64,000 nucleotides of DNA from Leptospira sp. WS39.C2 (GTDB lineage Bacteria > Spirochaetota > Leptospiria > Leptospirales > Leptospiraceae): the NCBI RefSeq assembly GCF_040833965.1, contig NZ_CP162143.1, forward strand, positions 62,001 to 126,000, read 5' to 3'. Every line of letters begins with the position of its first letter. Positions within the stretch are counted from its first letter, which is position 1. Of the stretch, positions 1 through 9,885 are shown piece by piece. The notes beneath the pieces are model-generated. The model worked only from the letters and a program-made list of their open reading frames with translations, had not been told where the DNA came from and searched no databases. A program made the translations under genes and the position numbers.

Positions 1-531
1 GTTTTTTTCAAAGATTGTCACGGTGTGACCCGCACGAGCTAACTGTTGTCCTGCGGCAAGACCAGCTGGTCCCGATCCAACAACTGCTACTTTTTTTCCA
101 GATTTGGAAATGGGAGGTTGTGGGATGACCCATCCTTCTTCCCAAGCTCGGTCGATGATGGTCCTTTCAATGGACTTAATGGAAACTGGTGGTTCGATGA
201 TTCCTAAAGTACAAGCTGATTCACAAGGAGCAGGGCATAACCTTCCCGTGAACTCAGGGAAGTTATTGGTTTTCGAAAGATTTTCCCAAGCTTCTTTCCA
301 GCGACCTCGGTAAACAAAGTCATTGAATTCAGGGATGAGGTTATCAACAGGGCAACCAGTGTCGCCATGGCAAAACGGAATCCCGCAGTCCATACAACGA
401 GCCCCTTGGTCTTTGGCTACGGCCTCAGTAAAAGGTTTTTCAAACTCTTTGTAGTTTTTGACCCTTTCTTTTGGTTCAATCTTTTGAAGGTATTCTTTCT
501 TAAATTCTAAAAATCCTGTTGGTTTACCCAC
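1..531 (-). CDS. gltD: Glutamate synthase small (beta) subunit, partial (C-terminus beyond left edge)
   Basis: Beta subunit of NADPH-dependent glutamate synthase: it oxidises NADPH on FAD and passes electrons to GltB, which makes two glutamates from glutamine and 2-oxoglutarate. About 177 N-terminal residues are visible. They contain the family's N-terminal cysteine clusters ([19 protein letters not shown] near residue 40 and [10 protein letters not shown] near 80) for 4Fe-4S clusters, then the Rossmann motif [11 protein letters not shown] near residue 155. The start is a GTG at 531-529 giving [15 protein letters not shown], the normal beginning of the family. It overlaps the last codons of gltB by 8 bases, so the two are probably translationally coupled in gltB-gltD order. 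The rest lies outside the window. Identification is secure. Confidence 0.95.
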   Translation of the reverse strand, partial: MGKPTGFLEFKKEYLQKIEPKERVKNYKEFEKPFTEAVAKDQGARCMDCGIPFCHGDTGCPVDNLIPEFNDFVYRGRWKEAWENLSKTNNFPEFTGRLCPAPCESACTLGIIEPPVSIKSIERTIIDRAWEEGWVIPQPPISKSGKKVAVVGSGPAGLAAGQQLARAGHTVTIFEKN

Positions 532-3500
532 GAGTTGTTACCCCCTCTTGTTTTTGTTTTTCCGATCCACTATCAGTAGCCATTTTTTCTAATGCTTTTT
601 TGTAATCTCTCGGAATCACTTTGATCATTTGTTTTACGACTTCATTCCAATTGTTTAGAACTTCTTCTGCACGTTTGGAGCCTGTGTATTTTTTATGGTC
701 TTCCACCATCTTTTTGATTTCTGCAATTTCAGATGCATCGGTTAACGGATCTAAGTCGACCATCTCTTTATTGATGAGAGCTTCTTTGTTTTTCTTTGGA
801 TCCCAAAGGTAAGCAATTCCACCAGACATACCAGCGGCAAAGTTACGGCCGATTTCACCAAGGATGATCACTCTTCCCCCGGTCATGTATTCACAACCAT
901 GGTCACCCGTTCCTTCCACTATGACATGAGCGCCTGAGTTTCTGACACAGAATCTTTCGCCAGCCATCCCATTCACATAAGCATGACCACCCGTCGCACC
1001 GATAAAACAAGTGTTCCCGATGACGATGTTTTCTTCTGCTTTGTAAGGAGCATTTTTAGGAGTTTGGAAGATGAGTTTTCCACCACAAAGACCTTTTCCT
1101 ACATAATCGTTTCCTTCTCCAATGAGGCGAAGTGTCATACCTTTGGTAACAAAGGCACCAAACGACTGTCCTGCGGTTCCTGTAAATTCGATGTCGATTG
1201 TATCTTCTGCGAGTCCATCCACACCGTATTTTTTTGTTACTTCGTGGCTGAGCATGGTTCCCACAGAGCGGTTTAAGTTCACAATGGAAGTTTGGATTTT
1301 CACAGGTTGTTTGTGATCAATCGCCGCAAGGGACTTACGAATCAGTTCGTTATCGATCTGTTCGTCCAAGTGGTGGTTTTGTTCTTTAGCACGGTAAAGA
1401 CCTGTAGGGAAAACTGGGTTTGGTCTATGGAGCACTTTGCTAAAATCAAGCCCACGCGCCTTCCAATGGTGGTGAGGTCGTTTGAATTTGATTTTTTCCA
1501 CTTGGCCAATCATTTCTTCGAAGGTTCTGAAACCAAGTTTTGCCATGATCTCACGCACTTCTTCCGCAACAAAGGTCATAAAATTCACAACATACTCAGG
1601 TTTTCCTGTGAATTTACTTCTTAAAAATTCATCTTGGGTTGCAACTCCCACTGGGCATGTATTGAGATGGCATTTACGCATCATGATACAACCAACAGCC
1701 ACAAGTGCTGAAGTAGAAAATCCAAACTCTTCCGCACCGAGGAGTGCTCCCACAACCACGTCTTTTCCTGTGAGGAGTTTCCCGTCTACCGCTAGATACA
1801 CACGGTCACGTAAACCGTTTGCAACAAGTGTTTGGTGGGTTTCTGAAAGTCCAAGTTCCCAAGGAGTTCCTGCATGGTGGATGGAAGAAATTGGACTTGC
1901 TCCAGTTCCTCCTTCGTGACCTGCGATGAGGATATGATCTGCATGGGCTTTTGCAACCCCTGCCGCCACAGTTCCCACACCTGATTCCGAAACGAGTTTT
2001 ACGGAGATACGAGCTCTTGGGTTTGAGTTTTTTAAATCGAAGATGAGCTGTTTCAAATCTTCGATCGAATAAATATCATGGTGAGGAGGAGGGGAGATGA
2101 GTGTTACTCCTGGTGTGGAGTAACGTAACCATCCAATGTATTTGTCTACCTTGTGTCCTGGTAACTGTCCACCTTCTCCTGGTTTTGCGCCCTGTGCCAT
2201 CTTAATTTGGATGTCATCTGCGTTTGTGAGGTATTCCATTGTCACACCAAACCTTGCAGACGCAACTTGTTTGATCGCCGAACGCATGCTATCTCCATTC
2301 GGGAGGGTTTTAAAACGAACTGGGTCTTCTCCACCTTCTCCTGTATTGGATTTTGCTCCGATGCGGTTCATGGCGATGGCAAGAGTTGTATGCGCTTCCC
2401 AAGAAATGGAACCATGGCTCATCGCACCTGTTTGGAAACGTTTGAGAATGGATTTTACCGATTCCACTTCTTCGATTGGGATGGCCTTGGAACCATCAAA
2501 GTCCAATTGGAACAAACTTCTAAGTGTGATCGCTCTTTCGTTTTGGTTGTCGATGAGAGCAGAAAACTCTTTGAAGGTTTTGTAATCGTTTTCTTGTGTT
2601 GCCTTTTGTAATTTATGAACTGTGATCGGAGTGTAAAGATGGCTATCACCATTTTTACGGTAGTAGTGCACTCCACCTGGTTCTAAGTTGTTTGGGAAAA
2701 AAGTTGGGTCATAAGCCGCTTTGTGGCGACGAACGGTTTCTTCTTCCAACATCTCAAGCGAAAGTCCTTCAATTCTGGATTGTGTTCCTGCAAAGTAAGT
2801 ATTTACAAGTTCAGAATCAAGTCCTACCGCTTCAAAGATTTGTGCACCACAATACGATTGTAATGTGGAAATTCCCATTTTGGAGAATACTTTGAAGAGT
2901 CCTTTTCCAATGGATTTGATGTATTTTTTCTTTGCATCTTTGTAGTTTGGAACTTCTGGTAAAAGTCCTTGGAGAGACAAATCCGCAATCGTTTCAAACG
3001 CAAGGTATGGGTTAATGGCGTTCGCACCATACCCGCATAACAAAGCGAAGTGGGAGACTTCTCTTGGTTCCCCAGATTCTAAAACAATTCCTGCTTTAGT
3101 GCGGAGTCCTTCTCGGATGAGGTAGTGGTGGAGTCCTGCCACTGCAAGTAGAGATGGGATGGCTGCCTTTTTTTCACCGACACCATGGTCAGTGAGGATG
3201 ATGAGGTTTACCCCTTGTTCTCGAACAGCTTTTGCTGCATCCACACACACACGATCGAGTGAGTTACGCATATCATGTTTTTTGGATGGATCAAAGAGGA
3301 TTTCAAATGTTTTCGCTTTGAAATGACCTTCACTGATTTGTTTGATCTTTTCGAAATCTTCATTGGTAAGGATTGGGTGTTCCAACTCTAACCTATGGGC
3401 ATGTTCTGGTTCTTCCGAAAGTAGGTTCCCTTCCGGCCCAATATAGGTTGTAAGCTCCATTACCAGTTCTTCTCGGATGGGATCAATCGGTGGGTTTGTC

Positions 3501-5101
3501 ACTTGTGCAAAATTTTGTTTGAAGTAACGGAAGAGAGGTTGTGGTTTTTCACTGAGAACAGCAAGAGAAGAATCCACACCCATAGAACCTATAGGTTCTT
3601 CCCCCGACACACCCATTGGTTTAATGAGGGTAAACACATCTTCGTGTGTGTAACCAAATGCTCTTTGTCTTTCTAAAATCGTTTCGTGTTGGGGTTGTTT
3701 TACGTTCTCTGGGTCTGGTAAAGAACCCAATCGAATCATATTGTCTTCTACCCATTTGCGGTATGGTTTTTGGGTAGAGATTTGTTTTTTGATTTCTTCA
3801 TCGTCAAGGATTTGGCCTTTTTCCATATCGATGAGGAGCATCCTTCCTGGGCGAAGTCTGTCTTGGACAAGGACTTCTTCTGGAGGTAAGTTGAGAACTC
3901 CCGCTTCAGAAGACATGATCACTTCATCATCTTTGGTTACGATATAACGAGCAGGTCTTAAACCATTTCTATCCAGAGTGGCGCCAATGATCCTTCCGTC
4001 TGTGAACGCAATCGCAGCAGGTCCATCCCATGGTTCCATAAATGTAGCATGGTATTCGTAGAACGCGCGTCTGTCGGCATCCATGGCTTTGTTTTTCGAC
4101 CAAGCCTCAGGGATCATCATCATTACCGAATGAGGAAGTGATCTACCACCCATCACGAGTAGTTCAAGCACAGTATCAAATGTTGCAGTATCCGATTGTC
4201 CTTCCATAACGATAGGAAGCATTCTTTTTAGTTCATCACCGTATAACGGAGATTGCATGACCATTTGGCGAGCTGCCATCCAGTTCATGTTTCCACGTAA
4301 AGTGTTGATCTCACCATTGTGAGCAATTTGTCGGTAAGGGTGAGCCAAGTCCCAAGTAGGGAAGGTGTTTGTCGAAAACCTCGTGTGAGTCAAACAGAAC
4401 GCCGAAGTGAGGTCAGGTGACTTTAGATCTTCGTAGAATTTTTTGACTTGGTCCCCAAGTAACATCCCTTTGTAAACGATGGTTCTAGAAGAAAAACTAG
4501 GTACGTAGTATTGAGAACGATCGAGTTTCAGTTCGGCACGAATTCGTCTGTCAATGAGTCGTCTGATGAGGAATAGTTTTCTCTCAAAATCATCCGAAGT
4601 TTTGATTTTTTTGGATTTTTTCCCGATAAACACTTGTTTGAAGACTGGGATGGTTTTGGAAGCTACCACACCCGCATACTCTTTGTTCACTGGAACATCA
4701 CGAAATCCAAGGAACTCTTCCCCTTCATCAATGATGATTTTTTCGATTACGTTTTCAATGGCCGCTCGAACTTCTGCGTTTTGTGGTAAAAATAAAAATC
4801 CAACAGCATAATCACCCTCTTTTGGTAAGGTGAAAGGAAGGTTTTTACGGAAAAAAACATCCGGGATATTGATCATAATCCCAGCACCATCACCCGTTTT
4901 TGGGTCTGCACCTTCAGCACCTCGGTGTTCGAGGTTACACATGAGACGGATCCCTTTGTCTACGATGTCACGGGAACGTTTTCCCTTATAATTTGCGATA
5001 AAACCAACACCACAGGAGTCTTTGTCCATGGCAGGATCATACATACCTTGGGCCTGTGGGCCGAGTGGCGGAAGGATGGGTGGTTGGTTAGATTTTGACA
5101 T
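524..5101 (-). CDS. gltB: Glutamate synthase large (alpha) subunit
   Basis: Alpha subunit of glutamate synthase, the ammonia-assimilating partner of glutamine synthetase. At 1525 residues it has normal family length. A short leader of about 29 residues precedes Cys30 ([10 protein letters not shown]), the N-terminal nucleophile of the class II glutaminase domain, so the propeptide is probably removed by autoprocessing. Next come the central domain (about 480-780), the FMN-binding synthase domain (about 850-1230) with the 3Fe-4S motif [15 protein letters not shown] near residue 1150, and the C-terminal GXGXG beta-helix domain ([13 protein letters not shown] near 1430). The ATG at 5101 has an AGGA a few bases upstream. 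First gene of the gltB-gltD operon, with its promoter probably in 5102-5294. Confidence 0.98.
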   Translation of the reverse strand: MSKSNQPPILPPLGPQAQGMYDPAMDKDSCGVGFIANYKGKRSRDIVDKGIRLMCNLEHRGAEGADPKTGDGAGIMINIPDVFFRKNLPFTLPKEGDYAVGFLFLPQNAEVRAAIENVIEKIIIDEGEEFLGFRDVPVNKEYAGVVASKTIPVFKQVFIGKKSKKIKTSDDFERKLFLIRRLIDRRIRAELKLDRSQYYVPSFSSRTIVYKGMLLGDQVKKFYEDLKSPDLTSAFCLTHTRFSTNTFPTWDLAHPYRQIAHNGEINTLRGNMNWMAARQMVMQSPLYGDELKRMLPIVMEGQSDTATFDTVLELLVMGGRSLPHSVMMMIPEAWSKNKAMDADRRAFYEYHATFMEPWDGPAAIAFTDGRIIGATLDRNGLRPARYIVTKDDEVIMSSEAGVLNLPPEEVLVQDRLRPGRMLLIDMEKGQILDDEEIKKQISTQKPYRKWVEDNMIRLGSLPDPENVKQPQHETILERQRAFGYTHEDVFTLIKPMGVSGEEPIGSMGVDSSLAVLSEKPQPLFRYFKQNFAQVTNPPIDPIREELVMELTTYIGPEGNLLSEEPEHAHRLELEHPILTNEDFEKIKQISEGHFKAKTFEILFDPSKKHDMRNSLDRVCVDAAKAVREQGVNLIILTDHGVGEKKAAIPSLLAVAGLHHYLIREGLRTKAGIVLESGEPREVSHFALLCGYGANAINPYLAFETIADLSLQGLLPEVPNYKDAKKKYIKSIGKGLFKVFSKMGISTLQSYCGAQIFEAVGLDSELVNTYFAGTQSRIEGLSLEMLEEETVRRHKAAYDPTFFPNNLEPGGVHYYRKNGDSHLYTPITVHKLQKATQENDYKTFKEFSALIDNQNERAITLRSLFQLDFDGSKAIPIEEVESVKSILKRFQTGAMSHGSISWEAHTTLAIAMNRIGAKSNTGEGGEDPVRFKTLPNGDSMRSAIKQVASARFGVTMEYLTNADDIQIKMAQGAKPGEGGQLPGHKVDKYIGWLRYSTPGVTLISPPPHHDIYSIEDLKQLIFDLKNSNPRARISVKLVSESGVGTVAAGVAKAHADHILIAGHEGGTGASPISSIHHAGTPWELGLSETHQTLVANGLRDRVYLAVDGKLLTGKDVVVGALLGAEEFGFSTSALVAVGCIMMRKCHLNTCPVGVATQDEFLRSKFTGKPEYVVNFMTFVAEEVREIMAKLGFRTFEEMIGQVEKIKFKRPHHHWKARGLDFSKVLHRPNPVFPTGLYRAKEQNHHLDEQIDNELIRKSLAAIDHKQPVKIQTSIVNLNRSVGTMLSHEVTKKYGVDGLAEDTIDIEFTGTAGQSFGAFVTKGMTLRLIGEGNDYVGKGLCGGKLIFQTPKNAPYKAEENIVIGNTCFIGATGGHAYVNGMAGERFCVRNSGAHVIVEGTGDHGCEYMTGGRVIILGEIGRNFAAGMSGGIAYLWDPKKNKEALINKEMVDLDPLTDASEIAEIKKMVEDHKKYTGSKRAEEVLNNWNEVVKQMIKVIPRDYKKALEKMATDSGSEKQKQEGVTTRG

Positions 5102-5219
5102 ACGTATCCTACTCTAAAGCAATTACTGTACCTTGTTTTAGAAATCGGGTGTACTGTCCAATTATTTTGTTTTCAGCAAAATGATTTATTTTTAGGCAAA
5201 ACGAAACACTTGAATGTGT

Positions 5220-5237
5220 ATATTGTTGGTACAATAT
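5220..5237. promoter_or_regulatory. Perfect inverted repeat in the gltB upstream region
   Basis: ATATTGT-TGGT-ACAATAT, a perfect 7-bp inverted repeat with a 4-bp spacer, about 120 bp upstream of the gltB start in an A/T-rich intergenic stretch that also holds TATAAT-like hexamers on both strands. Size and position suit a dimeric repressor or activator site for the nitrogen-assimilation operon. No regulator can be named from the sequence, and chance is possible in such A/T-rich DNA. Confidence 0.4.
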
Positions 5238-5294
5238 GATTATAATTTGAGATATTGGCTATGTTATAATACATGTCTGGATTAAGTCTAGAAA

Positions 5295-6536
5295 TCAGCG
5301 CAGTACAAGAAAGAAGCGAACTGCAACTTCCATAGGAAGATCGCTTAAATCCCAGAGCACCCATTCCGAGTTATCATAAACTTCTTTGGTCAAACTTAAA
5401 GATTGTTTTAAGTCGAGAGAATCACTTTCTAAGGAATCTGCCAAAGCCTTTGCTTTTTCATACGCTAATTTGGTTTGGAAGTTTAAGCTCTTTTTGGGCA
5501 GTTCCAAAAAAACGATTTTTTCTCTATTGGGAAACCATTCCCCTTCCAATCTTTTGATTCCACCAACTCCGCGGCCTTGGTCAAATTCGTTGTCGTGATC
5601 TTGGATTGAGTAGTACCGAAATCCATTTTCCACAGATTCAATTTTATATGTTGTTTTTGATTTTGGCAAAATCCAAAAGTAATATTGGGAACCAAATGAA
5701 AGATAACCAAATAATAAAATGAGGATTCCATAATACATATTGTGATTTCTATTTTCTAATAAGTTGAAAATAAAAATCAACATCCCTAGGTGGCCAATTG
5801 CTAGAAGTGAAAAGGAAAAATACCAATTTGCACTTAAAATTTGGTGTTTCCATTCAATAGGAAATTGGGGAGCTTCCACTTTTTTGAGGGAATGAATTTT
5901 TGATTCTTTAACAGATGTTAATTCTACATTTTTAAGTTTTGGGTCAGAATCCTTTTCTTTAGGTAACTCTGGTTTGACGAGAAGATCTTGGAATGGTTTC
6001 CCTGTTTCTGTTTCCACAAGGAGTGGTAAAATTCTAAAAAATTTCTTAAATTCTCGAGAAAGTAATGAATACCGACTAAATCCGTCTTGGTTATCTTTAT
6101 ATTTTTTTACAGAAACTGTCGCTAGAGGAAGTAACATTCCTGATTTGTGATGAATGTAAATCGTATCGGTATACCTTGTGCCATCTTTTTTTGATTCTGA
6201 TTCCGATTGTACTTGGTATGTATGAAATTCTTCAATCGGTAATTCAATATTTGGCTCCTCTGAATCCCCAAATTGAACGGTACCTTCCGTTTTATCAAGT
6301 TTGAGTTGGTACACAAAACGATCTTCTGCTTTGTAAGATTGGTAACATAAAAAACTAAAAGGTAAAAAAGTAACCAAGGTAAAAACAAATCCCATTTTTC
6401 CAATTTGAGTTCGTTTCCAAAGCCAAATCCCTGATAAAGCGAGGATGGTCCAAACAACAATTCCAAAAAGGAATAAGTAATCACTTACGATTGTCGCTTT
6501 TACTAAGATAGAATTTGTTAAAAAAGTTGTTTCCAC
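5295..6536 (-). CDS. Unknown multi-spanning membrane protein
   Basis: Not recognised as a known family. About 413 residues. Two hydrophobic helices near the N-terminus (around FLFGIVVWTILALSGIW and FVFTLVTFLPFSFLCY) are followed by a soluble, probably extracytoplasmic region of about 150 residues rich in Glu and Lys, two more hydrophobic helices (near WYFSFSLLAIGHLGMLIFIF and YYGILILLFGYLSF), and a soluble C-terminal region of about 130 residues. The frame is open to an ATG at 6590, but that codon overlaps the start of the divergent TPM gene. A GTG at 6536 leaves room for promoters and is preferred here; neither start has a good ribosome site. The protein ends within about 200 bp of gltB but seems unrelated to it. 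Confidence 0.7.
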   Translation of the reverse strand: METTFLTNSILVKATIVSDYLFLFGIVVWTILALSGIWLWKRTQIGKMGFVFTLVTFLPFSFLCYQSYKAEDRFVYQLKLDKTEGTVQFGDSEEPNIELPIEEFHTYQVQSESESKKDGTRYTDTIYIHHKSGMLLPLATVSVKKYKDNQDGFSRYSLLSREFKKFFRILPLLVETETGKPFQDLLVKPELPKEKDSDPKLKNVELTSVKESKIHSLKKVEAPQFPIEWKHQILSANWYFSFSLLAIGHLGMLIFIFNLLENRNHNMYYGILILLFGYLSFGSQYYFWILPKSKTTYKIESVENGFRYYSIQDHDNEFDQGRGVGGIKRLEGEWFPNREKIVFLELPKKSLNFQTKLAYEKAKALADSLESDSLDLKQSLSLTKEVYDNSEWVLWDLSDLPMEVAVRFFLVLR

Positions 6537-6582
6537 GCACCGAAAAATTTCTTTGATTTTTTTGTTTTTGTCAACTAGCCTA

Positions 6583-7533
6583 ATGCCCATGAAAACAAGA
6601 TTTGTTTCGCAGTGGTTTGTATTTGTCCTAGGGATTCTACTTTTTTCCCAGTCTGAAATACTCGCAAAAGAAATCCCAAAACTGGAATCAAGAGTTACCT
6701 ATGAGGATGGTACCATCTCCAAATCAGTAGCTTCCGAATGGGAGTTTCTCCTCGCAAATCACGAACGGGAAACTTCAAACCAATTTGCCATCCTTGTTGT
6801 AAACTCACTTGAAGGAGAGATCTTAGAAGAATATAGTCTAAAAGTGGCAGAAGCTTGGAAATTAGGCCAGGTTGGTGTAGACAATGGAGTTTTAATTTTA
6901 CTCGCCATCGAAGATAGAAGGGTTCGCATTGAAGTGGGTTATGGTTTGGAGGGGGTCCTAACAGACGTTTATTGCAAACGTGTCATCCAAAACATTATGG
7001 TCCCAGAGTTCCAAAAAGGAGTATATTCTGTTGGGATCCGTTTGGGATTAGAAGAACTTTTACAAACGGCAACCCTCGGGATCACCCCAGAAGAACCTAC
7101 TTTATTCCAAAAATTCCAATCTTTTAGAGGTTTTGATTTTAAAGGAAATTGGTTTTTATACCCACTTGGATTTTTATTTGTCGGTGTTTTGTTTTTGTTT
7201 GGGTTCATCACTGCATTTCACTATGAATCAGAAGGTGTGGGGATGTTTTTTTTCGTTCTGATATTTTTCCAATGGGTACCTACAATGTTTTTTGGATATT
7301 TCGGATGGGTTATTAGCAATTCCATTTACATATTCGGATTTATCTTTGTTCGACTCACAAGAGAGAAGGTGCCTTTCGTGAAAAATATTGCTAAAAAAGT
7401 AACTGACAATGTATTTTTTACATCAGGTGGTCTTTCGGGTGGCGGCAGTAGTGGGTCGTCAAGTGGTGGCGGTGGAGGGTTTAGTGGAGGAGGTGGGAGT
7501 TTTGGAGGTGGAGGGGCTAGTGGGAGTTGGTGA
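6583..7533 (+). CDS. TPM-domain secreted/membrane protein with Gly-rich tail
   Basis: TPM (TLP18.3/Psb32/MOLO-1) family, YgcG-like. A signal peptide (KTRFVSQWFVFVLGILLFSQ) precedes the TPM domain at about residues 35-175, with the diagnostic NQFAILVVNSLEG, AWKLGQVGVDNGVLILLA and RVRIEVGYGLEGVLTD. Two or three membrane helices follow (about 200-280), then a tail of about 35 residues made almost only of Gly and Ser, typical of YgcG-like proteins. TPM domains occur in phosphatase-like and membrane-protein quality-control proteins; the role here is unknown. ATGs at 6583 and 6589 both fit. Neither has a clear Shine-Dalgarno, and a TTGATT hexamer near 6553 could place the RNA start very close to the codon. 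Confidence 0.85.
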   Translation: MPMKTRFVSQWFVFVLGILLFSQSEILAKEIPKLESRVTYEDGTISKSVASEWEFLLANHERETSNQFAILVVNSLEGEILEEYSLKVAEAWKLGQVGVDNGVLILLAIEDRRVRIEVGYGLEGVLTDVYCKRVIQNIMVPEFQKGVYSVGIRLGLEELLQTATLGITPEEPTLFQKFQSFRGFDFKGNWFLYPLGFLFVGVLFLFGFITAFHYESEGVGMFFFVLIFFQWVPTMFFGYFGWVISNSIYIFGFIFVRLTREKVPFVKNIAKKVTDNVFFTSGGLSGGGSSGSSSGGGGGFSGGGGSFGGGGASGSW

Positions 7534-7606
7534 TGGAATTGTTTGCTGATTATATGTATATTGATTTCGCAAAGACATTCCTTCGAATATTTTAGCTTTT
7601 GAGTTC

Positions 7607-7863
7607 ATGATACTGAAAGAACTGTATTTATATCCCGATCTAATAGAATTCGATGATGAGGTTGTTCACCCATTTCGGGATCAATCAAGAAGTGTCAAAT
7701 CAATCACTATATCCCAGCAAATGAATTATTAAAAACTGAACCAGATGAAATAGTTTATGCATCTAAGTTTAAGGATATAATTCTTTATGAAGATTCTCTT
7801 GCGGTTTTAGATAAGTTTGAAACTACAATTTATGAAATTAAACTCGATCAGCTGAATCTTTGA
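7607..7863 (+). pseudogene. Frameshifted small gene remnant
   Basis: Two protein-like segments in different frames lie in this otherwise empty gap. The first starts at ATG 7607 (ILKELYLYPDLIEFDDEVV, then HPFRDQSR) and stops at 7730. The second is open in another frame from about 7690 to the TGA at 7861 (INHYIPANELLKTEPDEIVY, ending IYEIKLDQLNL). Both have normal amino-acid composition and together would give a protein of about 85 residues, so the simplest reading is one small gene broken by a frameshift or small deletion near 7690. The first segment resembles N-termini I recall from small Leptospira hypothetical proteins; that is memory, not a search. The family is unknown. Confidence 0.5.
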
Positions 7864-7900
7864 ATCTATTTTGTCCACTTAAGCTACATCCTCTCTACCT

Positions 7901-8437
7901 TTATTTGGATTTGAGTCCTAACCAATCTAAGATCCGTTCAGCGGCTTCTTCTTTGGAAATTTTCGAAAGATTTAATTTAAAATGGGCAACTTCTTGGTAA
8001 ATAGGTAAGCGCCGCTCTAAGATATGTCGGTATGATGTGACTTTGGAAAGATCAGGTCTTGTTTTATCACCTTTCACTTTTTCGATAAGTTCCTCGATCC
8101 CTCGTTCAAGGTATACAATCCTTCCAATCTTTCGTAAGAGTTCCATTTTCCTTTGGCTTACGATTTCATTTCCAGATTCATCTAAATCAAATAAAATCCC
8201 ACCACCACAATCTAAAATGATTCCATTTGCAGTTTCTAACTTTTGAAGGATGGAAAATTCTAAATCACGAAAAACTTTCCATCCATTTTTTTCTACAAAC
8301 TCTGGAATTGGGATTCCACCGGCTTCATAAACTGCTACAGAATCTGTAGACACAACCGGGATTTCTGATTGTTTCGAAAGTGACCTAGAAACCTTTGATT
8401 TACCAGCACCTCTGGCACCAATTAAAATGATATTCAT
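7901..8437 (-). CDS. aroK: Shikimate kinase
   Basis: Phosphorylates shikimate at the 3-hydroxyl with ATP in the chorismate pathway; cytoplasmic. The 178-residue length fits the family. It shows a Walker A loop GARGAGKS at residues 7-14, an acidic TDS motif after strand 2, FRDLE near residue 58 matching the FR.xE substrate motif, the GGGILFD loop near 80 (GGG binds shikimate), and RPDLS in the lid near 130. ATG 8437 puts the Walker strand immediately after the start, as usual; an upstream in-frame TTG at 8452 adds five residues. It is the last gene of a cheD-HDOD-aroK run, 24 bp after the HDOD gene in transcription order. That pairing with signalling genes is probably only positional. Confidence 0.88.
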   Translation of the reverse strand: MNIILIGARGAGKSKVSRSLSKQSEIPVVSTDSVAVYEAGGIPIPEFVEKNGWKVFRDLEFSILQKLETANGIILDCGGGILFDLDESGNEIVSQRKMELLRKIGRIVYLERGIEELIEKVKGDKTRPDLSKVTSYRHILERRLPIYQEVAHFKLNLSKISKEEAAERILDWLGLKSK

Positions 8438-8461
8438 TGGATTTAGAAACAAAAGATAAAT

Positions 8462-9316
8462 TTAAACATTTAATAAATCAGCAAGGCCAGCTTGTAAGTC
8501 AGGTATATGAACAAAATATGTTTCTATGTCAGCGTCAGTAACACCTGTTTGGCTAAGTGCAAATGGAGAAATAGGAACGGACTCACCACCAATATCTATT
8601 CCAATCCCTGAGACCACAATGAGAATACTCGCAATGTGGACAACGGAAGTGAGAAGGGGATTCACCTTCGAATTTTCAGGTGTTAAGTAGTGAGCCACGA
8701 CATCAGTGAGTTCTTCAGGGAAGTTCCATCGTTTTAATAGTGTTTCAGATACTTCCATATGAGTATAACCAAAGTATTTTTTTTCCAAGGAAGGAAATGG
8801 TTCTTGGTTGTCTTTTAGGTCTGTTTTGATCTGCATCATCACTGGACTAAAAAACTGTGCAAGGACAATCTTTCCCACACTACAAAGAAGGCCCGATGTG
8901 AATGCTAAGTCTTTGTCTATCTTTAACTTTTTATGTTGTACGATTTTACTAGATAGTTCGGCAACAAGTAAGGAAGAAGTCCATAATTGAGCCGCTTCTA
9001 ATTGGTAACTATTTAAATCTTGAGCAAGGATTCCTTTTGCAGCAGTGAGCAGTACAATTTCTTTTACCGTTTTAATCCCTAAAGTCATCAAGGCTTCTTG
9101 TACTGTACGGATTGGTTTGGATGCTCGGTAATAAGCAGAATTCGAAAGTTTGATCACATTCGCAGTGATGGCTGGATCTTTTGAAATTTCCTGTGCCAAA
9201 TCAGCAATATTTACATCAGGTTTTTGTAATTTCTCCAATACTTTGGATACCACCGATGAGATTGCCGGCAATTTATTTACGTCTTGTAATACTTCATCAA
9301 CTTTTGATTTTAGCAT
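8462..9316 (-). CDS. HDOD-domain signalling protein
   Basis: HDOD domain protein of 284 residues, a degenerate relative of HD phosphohydrolases found in bacterial signal transduction. The domain covers about residues 12-210: LPAISSVVSKVLEKL, then AQEISKDPAITANVIKLSNS and the typical ALMTLGIKTVKEIVLL. It lacks the metal-binding HD pair of true phosphohydrolases, as expected. The C-terminal 70 residues may be part of the same fold. It starts five bases after the cheD stop, so the two genes are almost certainly cotranscribed, pointing to a role near chemotaxis or motility signalling. No output domain is attached. The function is not known. Confidence 0.88.
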   Translation of the reverse strand: MLKSKVDEVLQDVNKLPAISSVVSKVLEKLQKPDVNIADLAQEISKDPAITANVIKLSNSAYYRASKPIRTVQEALMTLGIKTVKEIVLLTAAKGILAQDLNSYQLEAAQLWTSSLLVAELSSKIVQHKKLKIDKDLAFTSGLLCSVGKIVLAQFFSPVMMQIKTDLKDNQEPFPSLEKKYFGYTHMEVSETLLKRWNFPEELTDVVAHYLTPENSKVNPLLTSVVHIASILIVVSGIGIDIGGESVPISPFALSQTGVTDADIETYFVHIPDLQAGLADLLNV

Positions 9317-9321
9317 ATCGC

Positions 9322-9825
9322 CTAACGCACCTTATAAAGGTATTTTTCCATACCAGCTTTTTTTAGCAAAACGCGACCGTCTTCACAGTAAAGACTGATG
9401 GTTCTTCCTTCGTTACCAGATACATCTTCGACAATGATCGGGATTTTTTTCTCTTCCATGAATTTTTTGACGATGAGAATGTTTTGTTCCCCAATGTTTT
9501 GTAAAAATTGAGAATTGATTCCTTTGAACATGGAAGCCCCGCCAAAAATACGGCAAGAGTATTGGCCAATGTTAGACCCTTCTTTTTTCATCATATCGAT
9601 AAGTATGGGGAGAGCGGTTTCTCCATATTTATGAGGAAATTTACTCATGTCTTTTCCTGTGGGATCTTTTGCGAGCATGATGTGTGAGATCGCTCCGATT
9701 TTTTGCTCGGGGTCATACAAAACGATTCCGATGCAAGAACCCAATGTGGTTCGGAGTACATCAGTATCTTTTCCGACCTTAATGTCAGCAATTCCCACAT
9801 TGATGATTTTGGATTTTATAGACAT
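9322..9825 (-). CDS. cheD: Chemoreceptor glutamine deamidase CheD
   Basis: CheD deamidates specific glutamines on methyl-accepting chemotaxis proteins and in many bacteria also binds CheC. At 167 residues it has family length. The catalytic pair is visible: Cys in [13 protein letters not shown] (near residue 32) and His in ISHIMLA (near 48), with the Thr/Ser of the family in the following helix region. The FGGASMFKG segment near residue 95 is also characteristic. The ATG at 9825 lies 60 bp from the divergent TraB-family gene. The first gene of a run with the HDOD and shikimate-kinase genes; no other che gene is present in the window. Confidence 0.93.
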   Translation of the reverse strand: MSIKSKIINVGIADIKVGKDTDVLRTTLGSCIGIVLYDPEQKIGAISHIMLAKDPTGKDMSKFPHKYGETALPILIDMMKKEGSNIGQYSCRIFGGASMFKGINSQFLQNIGEQNILIVKKFMEEKKIPIIVEDVSGNEGRTISLYCEDGRVLLKKAGMEKYLYKVR

Positions 9826-9885
9826 TCTACTTGTTTCTAGAGAGAGGAACCATTATTTAGGTATAATAGATAGTCACTTCTCATT

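Noticed and set aside
983..4811. Several open frames of 60-150 codons on the plus strand opposite gltB.
   Set aside because: They are antisense shadows of a highly conserved gene, with no family resemblance and no ribosome sites.
5102..5294. A sigma-54 promoter for the glutamate synthase operon.
   Set aside because: No TGGC and TTGC pair with the required spacing was found on the minus strand.
7428..7533. A GGT/GGA-rich microsatellite.
   Set aside because: It codes the Gly/Ser tail normal for YgcG-like TPM proteins and is not a simple repeat.
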